Part shown: positions 9,257 through 18,610 of the stretch, piece by piece | How positions within the stretch are numbered: the first letter of the stretch is position 1 | Layout of the letters: each line of letters starts with the position of its first letter | Source: Erythrobacter oryzae | GTDB lineage: Bacteria; Pseudomonadota; Alphaproteobacteria; Sphingomonadales; Sphingomonadaceae | Assembly: GCF_030271515.1 (NCBI RefSeq) | Contig: NZ_JASCXI010000001.1 | Span: 124,001 to 188,000 of the forward strand | Direction of reading: 5' to 3' | DNA: 64,000 nucleotides | Position numbers and translations under genes: made by a program | The notes under the pieces: model-generated | Databases searched by the model: none | What the model saw: the letters and a program-made list of their open reading frames with translations, nothing else | Told to the model about the DNA's origin: nothing

Positions 9257-10001
9257 ACGCTTCGCCAGTTTCGACGGCACCGGGCTTGCGGTCCACACCC
9301 ACGGAGAGGGCCGCCCGGTGGTGCTGCTCCACGGGCTGTTCTCCTCGTCGCAGATGAACTGGATCAAGTGGGGCCATGCGACCCGGCTTGCCGAGGCAGG
9401 GTTCCGGGCGATCATGCTCGATTTCCGGGTGCACGGTGAGAGCGATGCGCCGCGCGACGCCGCCTCCTATACCCCGGGCTTGCTGGTGCGCGATGTCGCT
9501 GCGCTGGCCGAGCATTTCGCGCTGGAGCCCGGCACCTTCGACCTCGTCGGCTTCTCATTGGGCGCGCGCACCGCGGTCCACACCGTCGCCCACGGGGTGC
9601 TCGAACCGCGCCGCCTCGCCGTCTGCGGCATGGGGGTCGAGGGGCTGGCCGGATGGGCGCGGCGGGCGGATTTCTTCAAGCGAGTGATCGACGAATTCGA
9701 CACCATCCGCCCCGGCGATCCGGCCTATGCCGCGCGCACCTTCCTGAAGTCCCAGGGCGTCGACCGCACCGCCGCGCGCCTGCTGCTGGACGCGATGGAC
9801 GATTTCGACCTCGCGATGCTCGCCAACCTCACCATGCCTACCGCGGTGATCTGCGGCGACGAGGACCGCGACAACGGCTCGGCCGAGGATCTCGCCGCGC
9901 TGCTGCCCGATGCGCGCTACATCGAAGTCCCCGGCACGCATATGGGCAGCGTGACGAAGCCGGAACTCGGCTCGGCGATTGCGGAGTTCCTCGCGGCTTG
10001 A
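9246..10001 (+). CDS. Alpha/beta hydrolase
   Basis: A 251-residue alpha/beta-fold hydrolase. The oxyanion motif LLHGLF lies near residue 28, the nucleophile elbow is GFSLGA (S104), an acid is present in GDEDRD, and a C-terminal GTHMG supplies the histidine. The start is a GTG inside the end of the isomerase-like gene; it gives the normal N-terminus and no later start would keep the first strand. The overlap indicates co-expression with the isomerase-like protein. Substrate cannot be told from sequence. Confidence 0.85.
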   Translation: MQLERFASFDGTGLAVHTHGEGRPVVLLHGLFSSSQMNWIKWGHATRLAEAGFRAIMLDFRVHGESDAPRDAASYTPGLLVRDVAALAEHFALEPGTFDLVGFSLGARTAVHTVAHGVLEPRRLAVCGMGVEGLAGWARRADFFKRVIDEFDTIRPGDPAYAARTFLKSQGVDRTAARLLLDAMDDFDLAMLANLTMPTAVICGDEDRDNGSAEDLAALLPDARYIEVPGTHMGSVTKPELGSAIAEFLAA

Positions 10002-10064
10002 TTCCGCGCCCGAGCGGGTTCAAACCCCCCGCCATTGTCACATGACGGACGGGAAACCCTCGCA

Positions 10065-11930
10065 ATGAAATCTGCCGCCCCCCTGCTGAAGGGCGCCGTT
10101 GCCGCGCTCGCCATCGCTCTTGCCGCGCCGGCCCTTGCCGATAGCGCCGCGCCCGAAGCCGCTGCCGCCGCCCCCGAAGCGCCCTTTCCGCTGACGCCCG
10201 AGGGCGCCGCGCAATTCGTCGCCGCTGCCGAGAAGGACCTGTTCGCCTACTCGGTCGAGGCGTCTCAGGTGAACTGGGTCAACAACACCTACATCACCGA
10301 AGACACCGACGCGATGGCCGCGCGGATCAACGCCATCGGCACCGAGAAGAGCGTCGAATACGCGCTGCTCTCGGCCCGCTATGCCGAAGTCCCCGGGCTC
10401 TCGGCCGAGCTGAAGCGCAAGCTCGACATCATGCGCAACGGCCTCGTCCTGCCCGCGCCGACCACCCCGGGCGCGGCGAGCGAACTCAGCGAGATCGCGA
10501 CCCGCCTCAACAGCCAGTACGGCAAGGGCAAGGGCACGCTGAACGGCCAGCCGATCAACGGCAGCGACATCGAGGCCGAGATGGGCAACCCCGCGCGCAC
10601 GCCCGAGGAATTGAAGGAAATGTGGGTCAGCTGGCACGACAATGTCGGCGCGCCGATGAAGGACGACTACGCCAAGATGGTCGGCATCGCCAACGAAGGC
10701 GCGCGCGAGCTGGGCTTCGACAATGTCGGGGCGATGTGGCGTTCGGGCTATGACATGAGCCCGCAGGAATTCACCGCCATGACCGAGCGGTTGTGGGAAG
10801 AGACCAAGCCGCTCTACATCGCGCTCCACACCTACGTCCGTGCCAAGCTCAACGAGAAATACGGCGACGCGGTGCAGCCGCGCACCGGCCCGATCCGCGC
10901 CGACCTCCTCGGCAATATGTGGGCGCAGGAATGGGGCAATATCTACGAGCTCGTCGCGCCGCCGGGATCGGGCGATGTCGGCTATGACATCGGCGCGCTG
11001 CTCGAGGCGCAGGGCAAGGGCCCGCTTGAGATGGTGAAGATCGGCGAGGGCTTCTATTCCTCGCTGGGCTTCGCTCCGCTGCCGGAGACCTTCTACCAGC
11101 GCAGCCAGTTCACCAAGCCTGCCGACCGCGAGGTGGTGTGCCACGCCAGCGCGTGGGATATCGACAACAAGGACGATATCCGCATCAAGATGTGCATCAA
11201 GGTGAACGCGGGCGACTTCGTCACGATCCACCACGAGCTCGGGCACAACTACTACCAGCGCGCCTACAAGGCGCAGCCCTATCTCTATCTCAACGGCGCC
11301 AATGACGGCTTCCACGAGGCGATCGGGGATTTCATCGCGCTGTCGATCACGCCCGAATATCTCGTCCAGATCGGGCTGCTCGACCGCGCCAAGGTGCCGA
11401 GCGCCGACAAGGACACCGGCCTGCTGCTGCGTCAGGCGATGGACAAGGTCGCCTTCCTCCCCTTCGGCCTGCTGGTCGACAAGTGGCGCTGGGGCGTGTT
11501 CGACGGCTCGATCAGCCCGGCCGAATACAATACCGCATGGGTCGATCTGAAGCGCGACTATCAGGGGATCGTCCCCCCGGCCGACCGCCCGGCGGATGCC
11601 TTCGATCCGGGCGGCAAGTATCACATCCCGGGCAACACGCCCTATGCGCGCTACTTCCTCGCGCGCATCCTCCAGTTCCAGTTCTACAAGGCCGCCTGCG
11701 ATCAGGCCGGCTGGAAGGGCCCGCTCCACCGCTGCTCGTTCTACGGCAACAAGGAGGTCGGCGCGAAGCTCGGCACAATGCTCGAGATGGGCGCGTCCAA
11801 GCCCTGGCCCGATGCGCTCGAAGCCTTCACCGGCACCCGCGAGATGAGCGCCAAGCCGATGCTCGAATATTTCGCGCCGCTGATGAAGTGGCTGAAAGAG
11901 CAGAACAAGGGCGAGACCGCGGGCTGGTAG
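10065..11930 (+). CDS. Secreted M2-family peptidyl-dipeptidase (ACE-like)
   Basis: A 621-residue zinc metallopeptidase with a cleavable signal peptide (ALAIALAAPALA-D). The gluzincin motif HELGH (H390-E391-x-x-H394) and the third zinc ligand E418 in FHEAIGD are intact. Large alpha-helical family members related to angiotensin-converting enzyme cleave dipeptides from peptide C-termini. Length matches single-domain bacterial M2 enzymes. It lies upstream of rimB-rimK but 24 nt away and is functionally unrelated. Probably periplasmic. Confidence 0.93.
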   Translation: MKSAAPLLKGAVAALAIALAAPALADSAAPEAAAAAPEAPFPLTPEGAAQFVAAAEKDLFAYSVEASQVNWVNNTYITEDTDAMAARINAIGTEKSVEYALLSARYAEVPGLSAELKRKLDIMRNGLVLPAPTTPGAASELSEIATRLNSQYGKGKGTLNGQPINGSDIEAEMGNPARTPEELKEMWVSWHDNVGAPMKDDYAKMVGIANEGARELGFDNVGAMWRSGYDMSPQEFTAMTERLWEETKPLYIALHTYVRAKLNEKYGDAVQPRTGPIRADLLGNMWAQEWGNIYELVAPPGSGDVGYDIGALLEAQGKGPLEMVKIGEGFYSSLGFAPLPETFYQRSQFTKPADREVVCHASAWDIDNKDDIRIKMCIKVNAGDFVTIHHELGHNYYQRAYKAQPYLYLNGANDGFHEAIGDFIALSITPEYLVQIGLLDRAKVPSADKDTGLLLRQAMDKVAFLPFGLLVDKWRWGVFDGSISPAEYNTAWVDLKRDYQGIVPPADRPADAFDPGGKYHIPGNTPYARYFLARILQFQFYKAACDQAGWKGPLHRCSFYGNKEVGAKLGTMLEMGASKPWPDALEAFTGTREMSAKPMLEYFAPLMKWLKEQNKGETAGW

Positions 11931-11954
11931 GCAGCGCAGGCGGGGGCGCCGGGG

Positions 11955-12425
11955 GTGGCGAGGCAGGACAGACCGCGCGCAGGCCCGCCTCTCGTCGTGG
12001 GCTGGCGCGAGCTGGTGAGCCTGCCCGATCTGGGCCTCACCGGCATCCCCGCCAAAATCGACACCGGCGCGCGCACCTCCTCGCTCCATGCCCGCGAGGT
12101 CGAGGAGTTCGAGCGCGGCGGCGAGCGTTTCGTGCGCTTCGCGGTCGACTGGGGCGGGGAGCGGCATTTCTGCGAGGCGATCCATGTCGACGTGCGCGGC
12201 ATCACCTCGTCCAACGGCGACCAGCAGACCCGCTTTGTCATAAAGACGCCGCTCTCCATCGGTAATCTCACCTTCCGGGCGGAGATCAGCCTGGCGGACA
12301 GGTCCCAGATGCAATTTCCCATGCTGATCGGGCGCACCGCGCTCAGAAGGCGGATGGTCGTGGATAGTGGTCATTCGTGGCTGCAATCACCCGCGATTGC
12401 GCATATGGGGCGCGTCCGCCGGTAA
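11955..12425 (+). CDS. RimB-like retropepsin-fold protease (so-called ATP-dependent zinc protease family)
   Basis: A 156-residue protein of the family Pfam calls Zn_protease (PF05618). The sequence shows an aspartic-protease-like active site, D36-T-G-A, within IPAKIDTGARTSSLHA, and a second conserved region FPMLIGRTALRR. Family members next to rimK are called RimB and are reported to trim the poly-glutamate tail that RimK adds. The rimK gene starts 24 nt downstream, supporting that pairing. The historic names zinc or ATP-dependent protease are not supported by motifs seen here. Confidence 0.85.
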   Translation: MARQDRPRAGPPLVVGWRELVSLPDLGLTGIPAKIDTGARTSSLHAREVEEFERGGERFVRFAVDWGGERHFCEAIHVDVRGITSSNGDQQTRFVIKTPLSIGNLTFRAEISLADRSQMQFPMLIGRTALRRRMVVDSGHSWLQSPAIAHMGRVRR

Positions 12426-12449
12426 CCTGCCGGTCTTGAAAGGTATTCC

Positions 12450-13352
12450 ATGAAAATCGCGATGCTGGCGCGCAATGCCAACCTCTACTCGCACCGGAGG
12501 CTGAAGGAGGCCGCCGAGGCGCGGGGGCACACGCTCGACATCCTCAACACGCTGCGCTGCACGGTGCACATCGCCAGCCATCGCCCGCAGGTGTTCTACA
12601 ACGGCGCGCCGATTGCCGCCTATGACGCGGTGATCCCGCGCATCGGCGCCTCGATCACCAACTACGGCCTTGCGATCCTGCGGCAGTTCGAGATGGCGGG
12701 CATCTGGTCCTTGAACGAGAGCGTCGCGATCGGGCGCAGCCGCGACAAGCTGCGCAGCCTTCAGATCCTCGCCAAGCACGGGCTCGGCCTGCCGCTCACC
12801 GCCTATGCCAATGATCCCAAGGCGGCCGAGGAGATCATCAAGGCGGTCAAGGGCCCGCCGGTGGTGATCAAGCTGATCGAGGGCACGCAAGGGATCGGCG
12901 TGGTGCTCGCCGAGACCATGAGCAGCGCCAAGTCGGTGATCGAGGCCTTCCGCGGGGCCAACGTCAACATCCTCGTACAGGAGTTCATCAAGGAAGCGGG
13001 CGGCACCGACATCCGCGCGCTGGTGGTGGGCGGCAAGGTGGTCGCGGCGATGCAGCGCACCGGCGCTGCGGACGAGTTCCGCTCCAACCTCCACCGCGGC
13101 GGCAGCGCCAGGGTGATCAAGATCACCCCAGAGGAGCGCTCGACCGCGGTGCGCGCGGCCAAGCGCATGGGGCTGAACGTGTGCGGGGTCGACATGCTGC
13201 GGAGCAATCACGGCCCCGTCATCATGGAGGTCAATTCCTCCCCCGGCCTCGAAGGGATCGAGAGCGCGACGGGCAAGGACATCGCCGGCCAGATCATCGA
13301 CTTCATCGCCGCCAATGCCGGCGGGACGACCAAGACCAAGGGGCGGGGGTAG
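12450..13352 (+). CDS. rimK: ATP-grasp ligase RimK, ribosomal protein S6 glutamate ligase-like
   Basis: A 300-residue ATP-grasp enzyme starting [22 protein letters not shown]. It has the RimK N-terminal domain, the ATP-grasp lid ([20 protein letters not shown]), the [20 protein letters not shown] strand region and the metal-binding [12 protein letters not shown] near the C-terminus. RimK adds glutamates to the C-terminus of ribosomal protein S6 and can make free poly-alpha-glutamate. The S6 gene lies only 6 kb away but its C-terminus here is not glutamate (see findings). Operon with rimB. Confidence 0.93.
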   Translation: MKIAMLARNANLYSHRRLKEAAEARGHTLDILNTLRCTVHIASHRPQVFYNGAPIAAYDAVIPRIGASITNYGLAILRQFEMAGIWSLNESVAIGRSRDKLRSLQILAKHGLGLPLTAYANDPKAAEEIIKAVKGPPVVIKLIEGTQGIGVVLAETMSSAKSVIEAFRGANVNILVQEFIKEAGGTDIRALVVGGKVVAAMQRTGAADEFRSNLHRGGSARVIKITPEERSTAVRAAKRMGLNVCGVDMLRSNHGPVIMEVNSSPGLEGIESATGKDIAGQIIDFIAANAGGTTKTKGRG

Positions 13353-13390
13353 GCTTGGCCAAGTGCGTCGCTTCGCGCTAAGGCAGAAGG

Positions 13391-13978
13391 ATGGGCGCTG
13401 CCACCAACCCCTCCCGGGCCGCTGACACCCGCAACCGGCTGATCGACGCCGCCTTGGTGGTTGTCGCGCGCGACGGGCTTGGCGAGGCCAACGTCAAGGC
13501 AATCGCTCAGGAGGCCGGGGTGACGGCGGGGCTGCTCCACTACCACTTCGCCAGCAAGGACGAGCTGCTGTTCGCCGCGGTCGAGCGCGCGGGGGCGGAA
13601 TATGTCGCCGCGCTCGATGAACTGATCGCGGGACACGAACCTGCGGCGCTGTTCGATGCCTACCTGACCTTTGCCGCGGGCGCCCTCGATGCCCACCGCC
13701 CGCTGTTCGCGCTGCGCCTCGCGCTGGCGGTGCGCGCAATCAACGAGCCCGCTATGGCCGAGCGTCTGGCTGGCGGCGATGCGGCCATTGCGGCGCGGCT
13801 TGCGCAGGTGCTGGCGCGACACGGGGGGCGCAGCGTTCCCGTGGCCGAGGATGAAGCCGGCGCGCGGATGATCAAGGCGGCGTTCGAGGGGCTGATGCTG
13901 TCGTGGCTATCGCGACCCGGTTTCCCGATGGAAGGCGCCCTGTCCCGTTTCGCCGCCGCGGTTCGCGCGACCGTCTGA
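13391..13978 (+). CDS. TetR/AcrR-family transcriptional regulator
   Basis: A 195-residue regulator with the TetR N-terminal helix-turn-helix: TRNRLIDAALVVVARDGLG, then VKAIAQEAGVTAGLLHYHFASKDELL (recognition helix LLHYHF), followed by an all-helical ligand domain. The gene directly precedes an SDR gene whose upstream region holds a good inverted repeat, so that SDR is a plausible target. The ligand is unknown. A purine-rich AGAAGG precedes the ATG. Confidence 0.9.
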   Translation: MGAATNPSRAADTRNRLIDAALVVVARDGLGEANVKAIAQEAGVTAGLLHYHFASKDELLFAAVERAGAEYVAALDELIAGHEPAALFDAYLTFAAGALDAHRPLFALRLALAVRAINEPAMAERLAGGDAAIAARLAQVLARHGGRSVPVAEDEAGARMIKAAFEGLMLSWLSRPGFPMEGALSRFAAAVRATV

Positions 13979-14031
13979 ATTTCCATCCGATCCACGCGAA
14001 GGTTCTTGCGCGATGCACGTGGGTACAGTAT

Positions 14032-14051
14032 TTGGTTGGTTGACCAATCAA
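14032..14051 (+). promoter_or_regulatory. Inverted-repeat operator upstream of the SDR gene
   Basis: A 20-bp near-palindrome has arms TTGGTTGGT and ACCAATCAA around a 2-nt centre, with one mismatch pair besides the centre; its core TTGGT-tg-ACCAA is perfect. It lies 22 nt before the SDR start codon and 53 nt after the tetR gene, a normal position for a TetR operator. The core also resembles GntR/PdhR-type TTGGT-ACCAA boxes, so the regulator is inferred from proximity only. Confidence 0.6.
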
Positions 14052-14073
14052 TAAATGATGCGAGGCCCTCTCC

Positions 14074-14940
14074 ATGCATATCGTGATGACCGGCGGAACA
14101 TCCGGCTTCGGCGCCGAGGCGGCGGCGCGCATGGCCCAGGCGGGGCACCGCCTCACGCTTGGTGCCCGCACCCCCTTTCCGGACACCGCGCAAACGCGCG
14201 TCCTGCCGCTTGATCTCGAGGATCTTGCCACGGTCGATGCCTTCGCGGCGGCCGTCCGGAGCGGCGATACCGTCGACGCTCTGGTGCTTAATGCGGGCCT
14301 GCAACTGGCGAAGCCCGGGCGCATGGCGAACGGAATGGAGAAGACGTTCTTCGTCAATCACCTCGCCCATGTGCAATTGCTGGCACGACTGCTGGATTGG
14401 CTGCCTGCCGGTGCGCGGGTGGTGCTGACCGGGAGCGGCACGCATGATCCGGCGGAGAAGACCCCGGTTACGCCGCCCGACCATGCCGATGCACGCCGTC
14501 TGGCCTTTCCCGAGACCGATCCCGCGCTCCCGCAGTCCGCGCGCAAGCAGGCGTTCCGCGCCTATTCCTCGTCCAAGCTCGCCAACATCATGACGGCGCG
14601 GCACCTCGCCCGGTTACGGTCCGATCTTTCGGTGATGGCTTACGACCCGGGATATGTGCCGTGGACCGGGCTTGGCCGCGCCAACGGGCGAGTGATTGCC
14701 GCGATTGCGAGCCTCGTGGTGCCGCGGCTGATGGCGGGCGACCGGAGCAGCACGGTGGCTCTTTCGGGCGGCTTTCTCGCCGACCTCGCAACCGCACCGG
14801 CCTATCGACGCGAGCAGGGCAGCTACTGGTCGGTGCGCAATCCTGCCCTCGTGCGGATCGAGCCTTCCGCGCTCGCGCAGGACGATGCGGCAGCGGCGAA
14901 GCTGTGGGACGATAGTCTTGCTCTGCTTGGCCTCGCCTGA
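14074..14940 (+). CDS. Short-chain dehydrogenase/reductase (atypical, protochlorophyllide-reductase-like)
   Basis: A 288-residue Rossmann-fold oxidoreductase. The cofactor loop is TGGTSGFGAEAA, and the active site YSSSK sits in FRAYSSSKLAN; an NAG-like motif is LNAGLQ. The length and the FFVNHLAHVQLLARLL region match the retinol-dehydrogenase/protochlorophyllide-reductase-like SDRs. Substrate unknown. It follows a TetR regulator and a strong operator-like palindrome, so its expression is probably inducible. Confidence 0.85.
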   Translation: MHIVMTGGTSGFGAEAAARMAQAGHRLTLGARTPFPDTAQTRVLPLDLEDLATVDAFAAAVRSGDTVDALVLNAGLQLAKPGRMANGMEKTFFVNHLAHVQLLARLLDWLPAGARVVLTGSGTHDPAEKTPVTPPDHADARRLAFPETDPALPQSARKQAFRAYSSSKLANIMTARHLARLRSDLSVMAYDPGYVPWTGLGRANGRVIAAIASLVVPRLMAGDRSSTVALSGGFLADLATAPAYRREQGSYWSVRNPALVRIEPSALAQDDAAAAKLWDDSLALLGLA

Positions 14941-14946
14941 ACCGCC

Positions 14947-15714
14947 TCACGCGTTGCGCGCCATCAGCCCGCCGTCGACCGGGATCGCCGCCCCGGTGAT
15001 GTAGCTTGCCGCCGGGAGCACCAGCGAGAGGGTGATGTGCGCGACCTCCTCGGGCTCGCCGTAGCGCCTGAGCGCGGTGCGGCGCTTGGCGAAGATCGTC
15101 TTGTGCTCCTCGGACACGGCATCGGTCATCGCGGTGCGGATCGGGCCGGGGCAGATGCAGTTGACGGTGATCCCCTCGGGGCCGAGGTCGACCGCGAGGC
15201 CGCGCGTCAGGCCGATCACCCCGGTCTTGGCGGCGACATAGGGCGTATCGCCCGGAGTCGCGCCGAGTCCCTCGGTCGAGGCGATGTTGACGATCCGGGG
15301 CGCGTCGCTCTGCCGCAGGAAAGGCAGGCAGGCGCGCACCATGCGCTGGTGGGCGGTCAGCATCACGCCGAGCGCGCGGGCCCAGACCTCCTCGTAGGCG
15401 GGGTCGTCGAGCGCGCAGAAGCTCGAGACGCCGGCATTGTTCACCAGAATGTCGATGCCCCCGAAGTCCGCGCCGATGCGCTCCACCGTGGCCGCAATCG
15501 CGTCGCCGTCGGCGACGTCGAGCGCATAGGCGCGTGCATCGGCGCCGCATTGCGCCGCCACCGCCTCCGCCGCCGCGCCGTCGCGGTCGACCACGACGAC
15601 GCGCGCGCCCTCGGCGGCGAAGAGCAGCGCAGTCGCCCGCCCCATCCCGCTGCCCGCGCCGGTAATGATCGCGCAGCGCCCGGCGATCGAGCGGGACAAT
15701 GTGGGATGTGTCAC
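14947..15714 (-). CDS. Classical short-chain dehydrogenase/reductase
   Basis: A 255-residue SDR with TGAGSGMG cofactor loop, NNAGVSS, catalytic serine region NIASTEG, and YVAAK active site; the C-terminus has the usual SYITGAAIPVDGG. Family members oxidise or reduce small alcohols, ketones or 3-hydroxyacyl compounds; no specific substrate can be assigned. The start is GTG, 8-9 nt after GGAG. The gene converges on the preceding SDR with only 6 nt between the stops. Confidence 0.88.
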   Translation of the reverse strand: MTHPTLSRSIAGRCAIITGAGSGMGRATALLFAAEGARVVVVDRDGAAAEAVAAQCGADARAYALDVADGDAIAATVERIGADFGGIDILVNNAGVSSFCALDDPAYEEVWARALGVMLTAHQRMVRACLPFLRQSDAPRIVNIASTEGLGATPGDTPYVAAKTGVIGLTRGLAVDLGPEGITVNCICPGPIRTAMTDAVSEEHKTIFAKRRTALRRYGEPEEVAHITLSLVLPAASYITGAAIPVDGGLMARNA

Positions 15715-15873
15715 GGGCGGCTCTCCTGTCCGGTGCTGGGGCCGCGAGGCTAGCCGAGGCGCGCGCCTGCGTCACCCGTCCGCAATTCGCGCCGCACCTG
15801 ACCAATTAATCCAAGCCAGAGGGCGTGCGAATCGGCTATGGCGAGCATCGGGGTCACCAATGGAGGGATTTTC

Positions 15874-16356
15874 ATGACCATTCGCCGTCTCTTGTCGCTG
15901 TCTGTCCTTGCAGGCCTCGCCGCCGCCACCGCGGTTCCGGCCGCTGCCGAGGATGCCAGCGTCGAACGCCGCCTCGACAGCGCGGGCCTCAAATACGAGG
16001 TCGACGACGATGGCGACTACAAGCTCACCTACAACTATACGAAGGAAGGGCGCACCCAGCTGGTGTTCGTCTCGGGCACGACCCAGACCGTGTCGGGCCT
16101 GACCATCCGCGAAGTGTTCGCGCCCGCGGGCCGGGTCGAGAAGGACGGGATCAACGGCAAGGCCGCGCTCGAGCTGCTTTCGGCCTCGGGCCAGATGAAG
16201 ATGGGCAGCTGGGAAATCCGCGGCGACGTGCTCTATTTCGTCATCAAGGTGCTCGACAGCGCCACGTCGAAGGAGCTGTCGAGCCTGCTCGATATCGCCG
16301 CCGAGACCGCGGACGACAAGGAAATCGAGCTCTCGGGCGACCGGGACGAGCTGTAA
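15874..16356 (+). CDS. Secreted YbjN-like small protein
   Basis: A 160-residue protein with a signal peptide (LSVLAGLAAATAVPAAA-E) preceded by a good GGAGGG at 15862-15867, which decides the ATG. The mature part begins ERRLDSAGLKYEVDDDGDYKLTY, a pattern reminiscent of YbjN-domain proteins (type III secretion chaperone-like fold), and ends in an acidic tail. No enzymatic motif is present. A clear terminator follows. Function unknown; the YbjN similarity is by pattern only. Confidence 0.7.
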   Translation: MTIRRLLSLSVLAGLAAATAVPAAAEDASVERRLDSAGLKYEVDDDGDYKLTYNYTKEGRTQLVFVSGTTQTVSGLTIREVFAPAGRVEKDGINGKAALELLSASGQMKMGSWEIRGDVLYFVIKVLDSATSKELSSLLDIAAETADDKEIELSGDRDEL

Positions 16357-16390
16357 GGCCCGTCCCTGCCCAAGGGCGGGGTCGTGAATA

Positions 16391-16419
16391 GGGGCGGCGT
16401 GGGGGCCCGCCGCCCTTTT
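16391..16419 (+). terminator. Rho-independent terminator after the secreted YbjN-like gene
   Basis: An 8-bp GC stem (gggcggcg 16392-16399 / cgccgccc 16408-16415) is followed by four T residues. It lies 35 nt after the upstream stop and ends just before the stop codon of the convergent AMP nucleosidase gene. Confidence 0.75.
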
Positions 16420-16420
16420 C

Positions 16421-17857
16421 TCACCGGAACGGCGGTTCGTTAAACGCGCGCAGCTTGCGCGAGTGGAGCCGGTCGCCCTCGTCGCGCAGCATGGCGCAGG
16501 CGACGATGCCCATCTGCAGGTGCGCCGCGATGGCTTCCTCGTAGAACTTGTTCGCCTGCCCCGGCAGCTTGATCTCGCCGTGGAGCGGCTTGTCCGAGAC
16601 GCACAGCAGCGTGCCGTAGGGCACGCGGAAGCGGTAGCCCTGCGTGGCGATTGTGGCGCTCTCCATGTCGATCGCGATCGCGCGGCTCTGCGAGAAGCGC
16701 TTGGCCGATGAGGAATAGCGCAGCTCCCAGTTGCGATCATCGGTGGTGACGACCGTGCCGGTGCGCATCCGCTGCTTGAGGTTCGCGCCCTGCACGCCCG
16801 CGACCTTCTCGGCAGCGAAGGCCATCGCCTGCTGCACTTCTGCAATCGGCGGGATCGGCACTTCGGGCGGCAGCACCGGATCGAGCACGTGATCGTCGCG
16901 AAGATAGGCGTGGGCGAGCACGAAGTCGCCGATCTTCTGGGTCGAGCGCAGCCCGCCGCAGTGGCCGATCATCAGCCATGCATGGGGGCGCAGCACCGCG
17001 AGGTGATCGCAGATCGTCTTGGCGTTGGAGGGGCCGACGCCGATGTTGACCAACGTGATCCCGCGCCCGTCCTCGCGGATCAGGTGATAGGCGGGCATCT
17101 GGTGGCGGCGCCAGGCGGTGTCGTTGAGCTGGTCCTGCGCGTGGGTGGTCGGCTCGCGGATGTCGAGCCCGGCCGCGCCGGTCAGCGCGACATAGCCATC
17201 CTTGCCGATCTGTGCGGCGCCCCAGTTCACGAATTCATCGACATAGCGGTGATAGTTGGTGAACAGGATGAAGTCCTGAAAGTCGCTGACCTCGCTGCCG
17301 GTGTAGTGCTTGAGGCGCGCGAGCGAGTAATCGGTGCGCAGGCCATCGAACAGCGAGAGCGGCATGTCGTGATCGCCGTCGATCTCGATCCCGTCCGCCA
17401 ATTCGTCGCCGATCAGGGCAAGGTCGGTCGAGGGGAAATGCGCCGCGATATCCTGCGGGGCGATCCCCACCATCGCCGCCCCGGCCTCGCCATCGAGCAC
17501 ATAGGGGAAGGGGATTTCCTGCCGCGAGCGGGTGACGGTGACCTCGACCTCGTATTCGCTGACGATCAGCGCGAGCTGTTCGGTGAGATACTGGGTGAAG
17601 AGTTCGGGGTGGGTGACGGTGGTGGTGTAGGTGCCCGGCGTTTCGAGCCGCCCGAAGGCGCGGCTGCGGTCGCGCTGGCCGCCCACGCCGTTGTAGCGCA
17701 GCGTGATCTGCGGATAGGCATAGGAGCCGTCGGCGCGCTTGGCGGGGGCGGGCAGGGTGCCGTCGCGCCCGAAGGCGATGACGTCTTCACGCAGGGTGCG
17801 CACCGCGTCGTCGTAATGCCGCTGGAGTTCGGCGAGGATGGCGGGAATGTCGATCAT
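16421..17857 (-). CDS. amn: AMP nucleosidase
   Basis: A 478-residue enzyme that splits AMP to adenine and ribose 5-phosphate. The N-terminal AMP_N domain includes ITLRYNGVGGQRDRSRAFGR, and the C-terminal phosphorylase-like domain carries LVNIGVGPSNAKTICDHLA, MIGHCGGLR and the substrate-binding IDMESATIATQGYRFRVPYG. Length agrees with proteobacterial Amn. I chose the ATG giving MIDIPAILAEL; AAGGAG lies 13 nt upstream, slightly long, and an in-frame ATG 42 nt further up is less likely. Confidence 0.95.
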   Translation of the reverse strand: MIDIPAILAELQRHYDDAVRTLREDVIAFGRDGTLPAPAKRADGSYAYPQITLRYNGVGGQRDRSRAFGRLETPGTYTTTVTHPELFTQYLTEQLALIVSEYEVEVTVTRSRQEIPFPYVLDGEAGAAMVGIAPQDIAAHFPSTDLALIGDELADGIEIDGDHDMPLSLFDGLRTDYSLARLKHYTGSEVSDFQDFILFTNYHRYVDEFVNWGAAQIGKDGYVALTGAAGLDIREPTTHAQDQLNDTAWRRHQMPAYHLIREDGRGITLVNIGVGPSNAKTICDHLAVLRPHAWLMIGHCGGLRSTQKIGDFVLAHAYLRDDHVLDPVLPPEVPIPPIAEVQQAMAFAAEKVAGVQGANLKQRMRTGTVVTTDDRNWELRYSSSAKRFSQSRAIAIDMESATIATQGYRFRVPYGTLLCVSDKPLHGEIKLPGQANKFYEEAIAAHLQMGIVACAMLRDEGDRLHSRKLRAFNEPPFR

Positions 17858-17923
17858 GGCAGTTGTCTCTGCTCCTTTGTTGTTATCGTTGTATGGCACT
17901 TTTGCCTGTGCGGAGGCTGTTTA

Positions 17924-17960
17924 CAAGAAGGGCGCGAAGATCGAGGTGATCTTCGCGCCC
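17924..17960 (-). terminator. Rho-independent terminator of the rpsF-rpsR-rplI operon
   Basis: A perfect 13-bp inverted repeat (gggcgcgaagatc / gatcttcgcgccc) with a 5-nt loop lies 30 nt beyond the rplI stop. On the minus strand it is followed by TTCTTGT, a suitable U-rich tail. Confidence 0.85.
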
Positions 17961-17990
17961 TGTATCTTGCGCCTTGAAGGTGCGGGAAGC

Positions 17991-18596
17991 TTACGCGTCC
18001 TCGCCGCCTTCGAGCAGTTCGGCCGGGATTTCGCCCGGTTCGAGGCTGGTGTCGATGCGGGTCGCTTCGGCCTGTTCCTCGATCTCGCGCTGTTCGTCGG
18101 CGAACATCTGCGCGAGCACGTCGACGCCTTCGCTCTGAAGCTTGGCTTCGTCGTCCGAGCGGGCAACGTTGGCCTTCACGGTCACGCGCACTTCGGGGTG
18201 GAGGGCGATGGTCACGTCGTGCATGCCGATGGTCTTGATCGGCGCGCCGAGGATGACCATGCGCTTGTCGACCGAGTGGCCCTGTTCGGCGAGCCCGGCG
18301 ACGATGTCGCGCACGCTGACCGAACCATAGAGTTGGCCGGCGTTCGAGGCGGCGCGGATCAGCACCACTTCGGCGCCCGCGACCTTGTCGCCCTGCGCTT
18401 CAGCGACGGTGCGACGTTCGGCGTTTTCCTTCTCGAGGCGTTCGCGGTTGGCTTCGAACACCTTGCGGTTGGCGTCGTTGGCGCGAAGAGCCTTCTTCTG
18501 CGGCAGCAGGAAGTTGCGCGCATAGCCGTCCTTCACGGTGACCACGTCACCGATCGAACCGAGCTTCTCGATGCGCTCAAGGAGAATGATATCCAT
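17991..18596 (-). CDS. rplI: 50S ribosomal protein L9
   Basis: A 201-residue L9 starting [33 protein letters not shown], the rRNA-binding N-terminal domain, followed by the long central helix and the C-terminal domain ([10 protein letters not shown]). Compared with the usual ~150 residues it has an acidic C-terminal extension of about 45 residues ([13 protein letters not shown] ... GGEDA), as seen in many alphaproteobacteria. It is last in the S6-S18-L9 operon. Confidence 0.97.
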   Translation of the reverse strand: MDIILLERIEKLGSIGDVVTVKDGYARNFLLPQKKALRANDANRKVFEANRERLEKENAERRTVAEAQGDKVAGAEVVLIRAASNAGQLYGSVSVRDIVAGLAEQGHSVDKRMVILGAPIKTIGMHDVTIALHPEVRVTVKANVARSDDEAKLQSEGVDVLAQMFADEQREIEEQAEATRIDTSLEPGEIPAELLEGGEDA

Positions 18597-18610
18597 GTCT
18601 CTTTCTCCTC

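Noticed and set aside
10038..12386. Long open frame antisense to the M2 peptidase and RimB gene (about 780 codons)
   Set aside because: It is caused by high GC bias in the opposite strand; the sequence is repetitive in His/Arg/Gly and has no signal, motif or ribosome site.
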